Positions 7,011-7,696 of a stretch of DNA of 7,696 nt are shown in pieces (within the stretch, counting starts at the first letter, position 1; each line of letters begins with the position of its first letter). The DNA is taken from contig CAZFWV010000328.1 in NCBI GenBank assembly GCA_964522605.1, positions 1 through 7,696 of the forward strand, read 5' to 3'. The translations under genes were made by a program, and so were the position numbers. Source of the stretch: CAVZLD01 sp964522605 (GTDB lineage: Bacteria > Planctomycetota > Planctomycetia > Pirellulales > Pirellulaceae). Under the pieces are notes generated by a model. The model did not search any database and was not told the DNA's origin. It saw nothing but the letters and a program-made list of their open reading frames with translations.

Positions 7011-7522
7011 GGCGGCGCAAGGTCGAAAGCCTGGGGATCGCCGGCGGAGGGCACGACCCGCCACTCCTCGTGATGCACGTCGAAATCCGAGATGCGATCG
7101 ATTGGCATCTTCAGGTATCGCCCATGGGCTTCCGCGGCCACGGAGCCGTCGGCCAGCAGCACATGGCCGGTGCCTTCGAAATGCCGCCGTGTTTCGCGTG
7201 TGATACGTCCGACCACATGCAGCGGCTGTCCGAGGGGAATCGGTCGGCGGAATCGCGTCTTCAATTCGATCGTGACGCCCCACAGTTCGTCCCCATAGCG
7301 CAACCGAATCGCACGCCCAATCGTCTCATCCAGGATGCTGGCGGCGAGCCCGCCGTGCAGTCGGCTCGGATACCCCTGGTGGTGGTCCATCGGAGTGAAA
7401 ACTGCCACCAGATGCTCCGACTCCGTCTCGTAGAACGACGCGCGCAATCCCGCGTCGTTCTTCAGTCCGCAGACGAGGCACATTCGAGAGTTTGGCTGTT
7501 TGCCCGTGACGCGATTCAACAT
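6998..7522 (-). CDS. PaaI-type hotdog-fold thioesterase
   Basis: This 174-residue protein fits the single hotdog-domain acyl-CoA thioesterase family (PaaI/YdiI-like), cytoplasmic enzymes that hydrolyse acyl-CoA or aryl-CoA thioesters. RLHGGLAASILDETIG (54-69) is the family signature: HGG at 56-58 and the acidic D65/E66 on the central helix are the expected catalytic region. An N-terminal CLVCGLKNDAGL (15-26) matches a subfamily opening with CxxCGxxNPxGL; here the Pro is Asp. The substrate cannot be told. I chose ATG at 7522 because the protein then starts with a short lead into that motif. The open frame runs upstream to a GTG at 7651, but that part is translated palindromic repeat. The Shine-Dalgarno is weak or absent. 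The last residues (AEG) and the TGA stop lie in repeat sequence. The gene is co-directional with the giant gene, 360 bp upstream of it. Confidence 0.88.
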   Translation of the reverse strand: MLNRVTGKQPNSRMCLVCGLKNDAGLRASFYETESEHLVAVFTPMDHHQGYPSRLHGGLAASILDETIGRAIRLRYGDELWGVTIELKTRFRRPIPLGQPLHVVGRITRETRRHFEGTGHVLLADGSVAAEAHGRYLKMPIDRISDFDVHHEEWRVVPSAGDPQAFDLAPPAEG

Positions 7523-7588
7523 TCGCCCGATCGATTGCGAGTTTCTCGTTCCAATGACATTAACGCATGGACAGCCCCCGCGCCAACT

Positions 7589-7599
7589 CGTGGACCACG
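7589..7599. promoter_or_regulatory. Small palindrome upstream of the thioesterase
   Basis: CGTGG-A-CCACG is a perfect 5-bp dyad 67 bases before the chosen start codon. It could be an operator, but it abuts the GTAG-headed hairpin and may only be part of that repeat cluster. Confidence 0.2.
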
Positions 7600-7665
7600 T
7601 AGCCGAATTCGTGAGAATTCGGATGGTACGCCGAAACATCCGAATTCTCACGAATTCGGCTACGT
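7597..7665. repeat. REPIN-like element: two inverted GTAG-headed hairpins
   Basis: Bases 7597-7625 and 7637-7665 are perfect 29-bp inverted repeats separated by 11 bases. Each arm is itself a hairpin: GTAG (7599-7602), then CCGAATTC, loop GTGA, GAATTCGG (7603-7622); mirrored at 7640-7659 and closed by CTAC (7660-7663). A GTAG head followed by a palindrome is the layout of REP sequences mobilised by RAYT (REP-associated tyrosine) transposases, and two inverted REPs form a REPIN. The structure is certain; the REPIN assignment is inferred, since no transposase lies in the window. Confidence 0.65.
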
Positions 7666-7696
7666 ACCGGGGATAATTCGGCTACGTACCGGGGAT
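7653..7696 (+). repeat. 22-bp perfect tandem repeat reaching the window edge
   Basis: Two identical 22-base units (7653-7674 and 7675-7696) each start AATTCGGCTACGT and end ACCGGGGAT. The first overlaps the right arm of the inverted hairpin pair, so the second carries a half-copy of that hairpin with its CTAC foot. The array is cut by the window end and may continue. Confidence 0.85.

Noticed and set aside
6998..7522. Operon of the thioesterase with the giant gene
   Set aside because: Although co-directional, the genes are 360 bp apart with a large potential hairpin between them, and their likely functions are unrelated.
7523..7651. 43-residue N-terminal extension of the thioesterase from a GTG at 7651
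   Set aside because: The extension is translated from the inverted hairpin repeats and spacer DNA, while the family motif starts soon after the ATG at 7522.

Overview
The window looks like a piece of a planctomycete chromosome, probably from the Pirellula/Blastopirellula/Rhodopirellula side of the phylum (inference). Three things point there: a giant secreted protein that starts with a LEPR-XLL-type segment (here LESLERRDLLA) and ends in dockerin-like calcium loops; the combination of lamin-tail (LTD) domains with a CotH kinase domain; and intergenic DNA full of short tandem heptamers and small palindromes.

Layout, read on the minus strand, which carries both genes. The right edge (about 7589-7696) is a cluster of palindromic repeats: two inverted copies of a GTAG-headed hairpin, which resembles a REPIN, plus a 22-bp direct repeat running to the window edge. 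Next is a PaaI-type hotdog thioesterase (7522-6998, 174 aa). A 360-bp intergenic region (6997-6638) follows. It holds two heptamer arrays facing each other across a perfect 12-bp stem, and then a plain leader for the next gene. The giant gene (6637-167, 2156 aa) fills most of the window. The last 166 bases hold two small hairpins and no gene.

The giant protein reads in order: export segment, LTD1, a beta-sandwich domain split by an inserted LamG-like domain, an Ig/FN3-like domain, a CotH protein-kinase-like domain with its DxD motif intact, a second uninterrupted copy of the same sandwich, four more LTDs, four dockerin/EF-hand calcium loops and a low-complexity tail. It is most likely an exported, calcium-stabilised, multi-domain surface or matrix protein that may phosphorylate other extracytoplasmic proteins.

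The two genes are co-directional, but a long structured repeat separates them and they share no evident function, so I see no support for an operon or a multi-gene system. The points most worth a second look are the nested LamG insertion, the intact CotH motifs, the mirrored heptamer arrays (which also form the last codons of the thioesterase), and the REPIN-like element.
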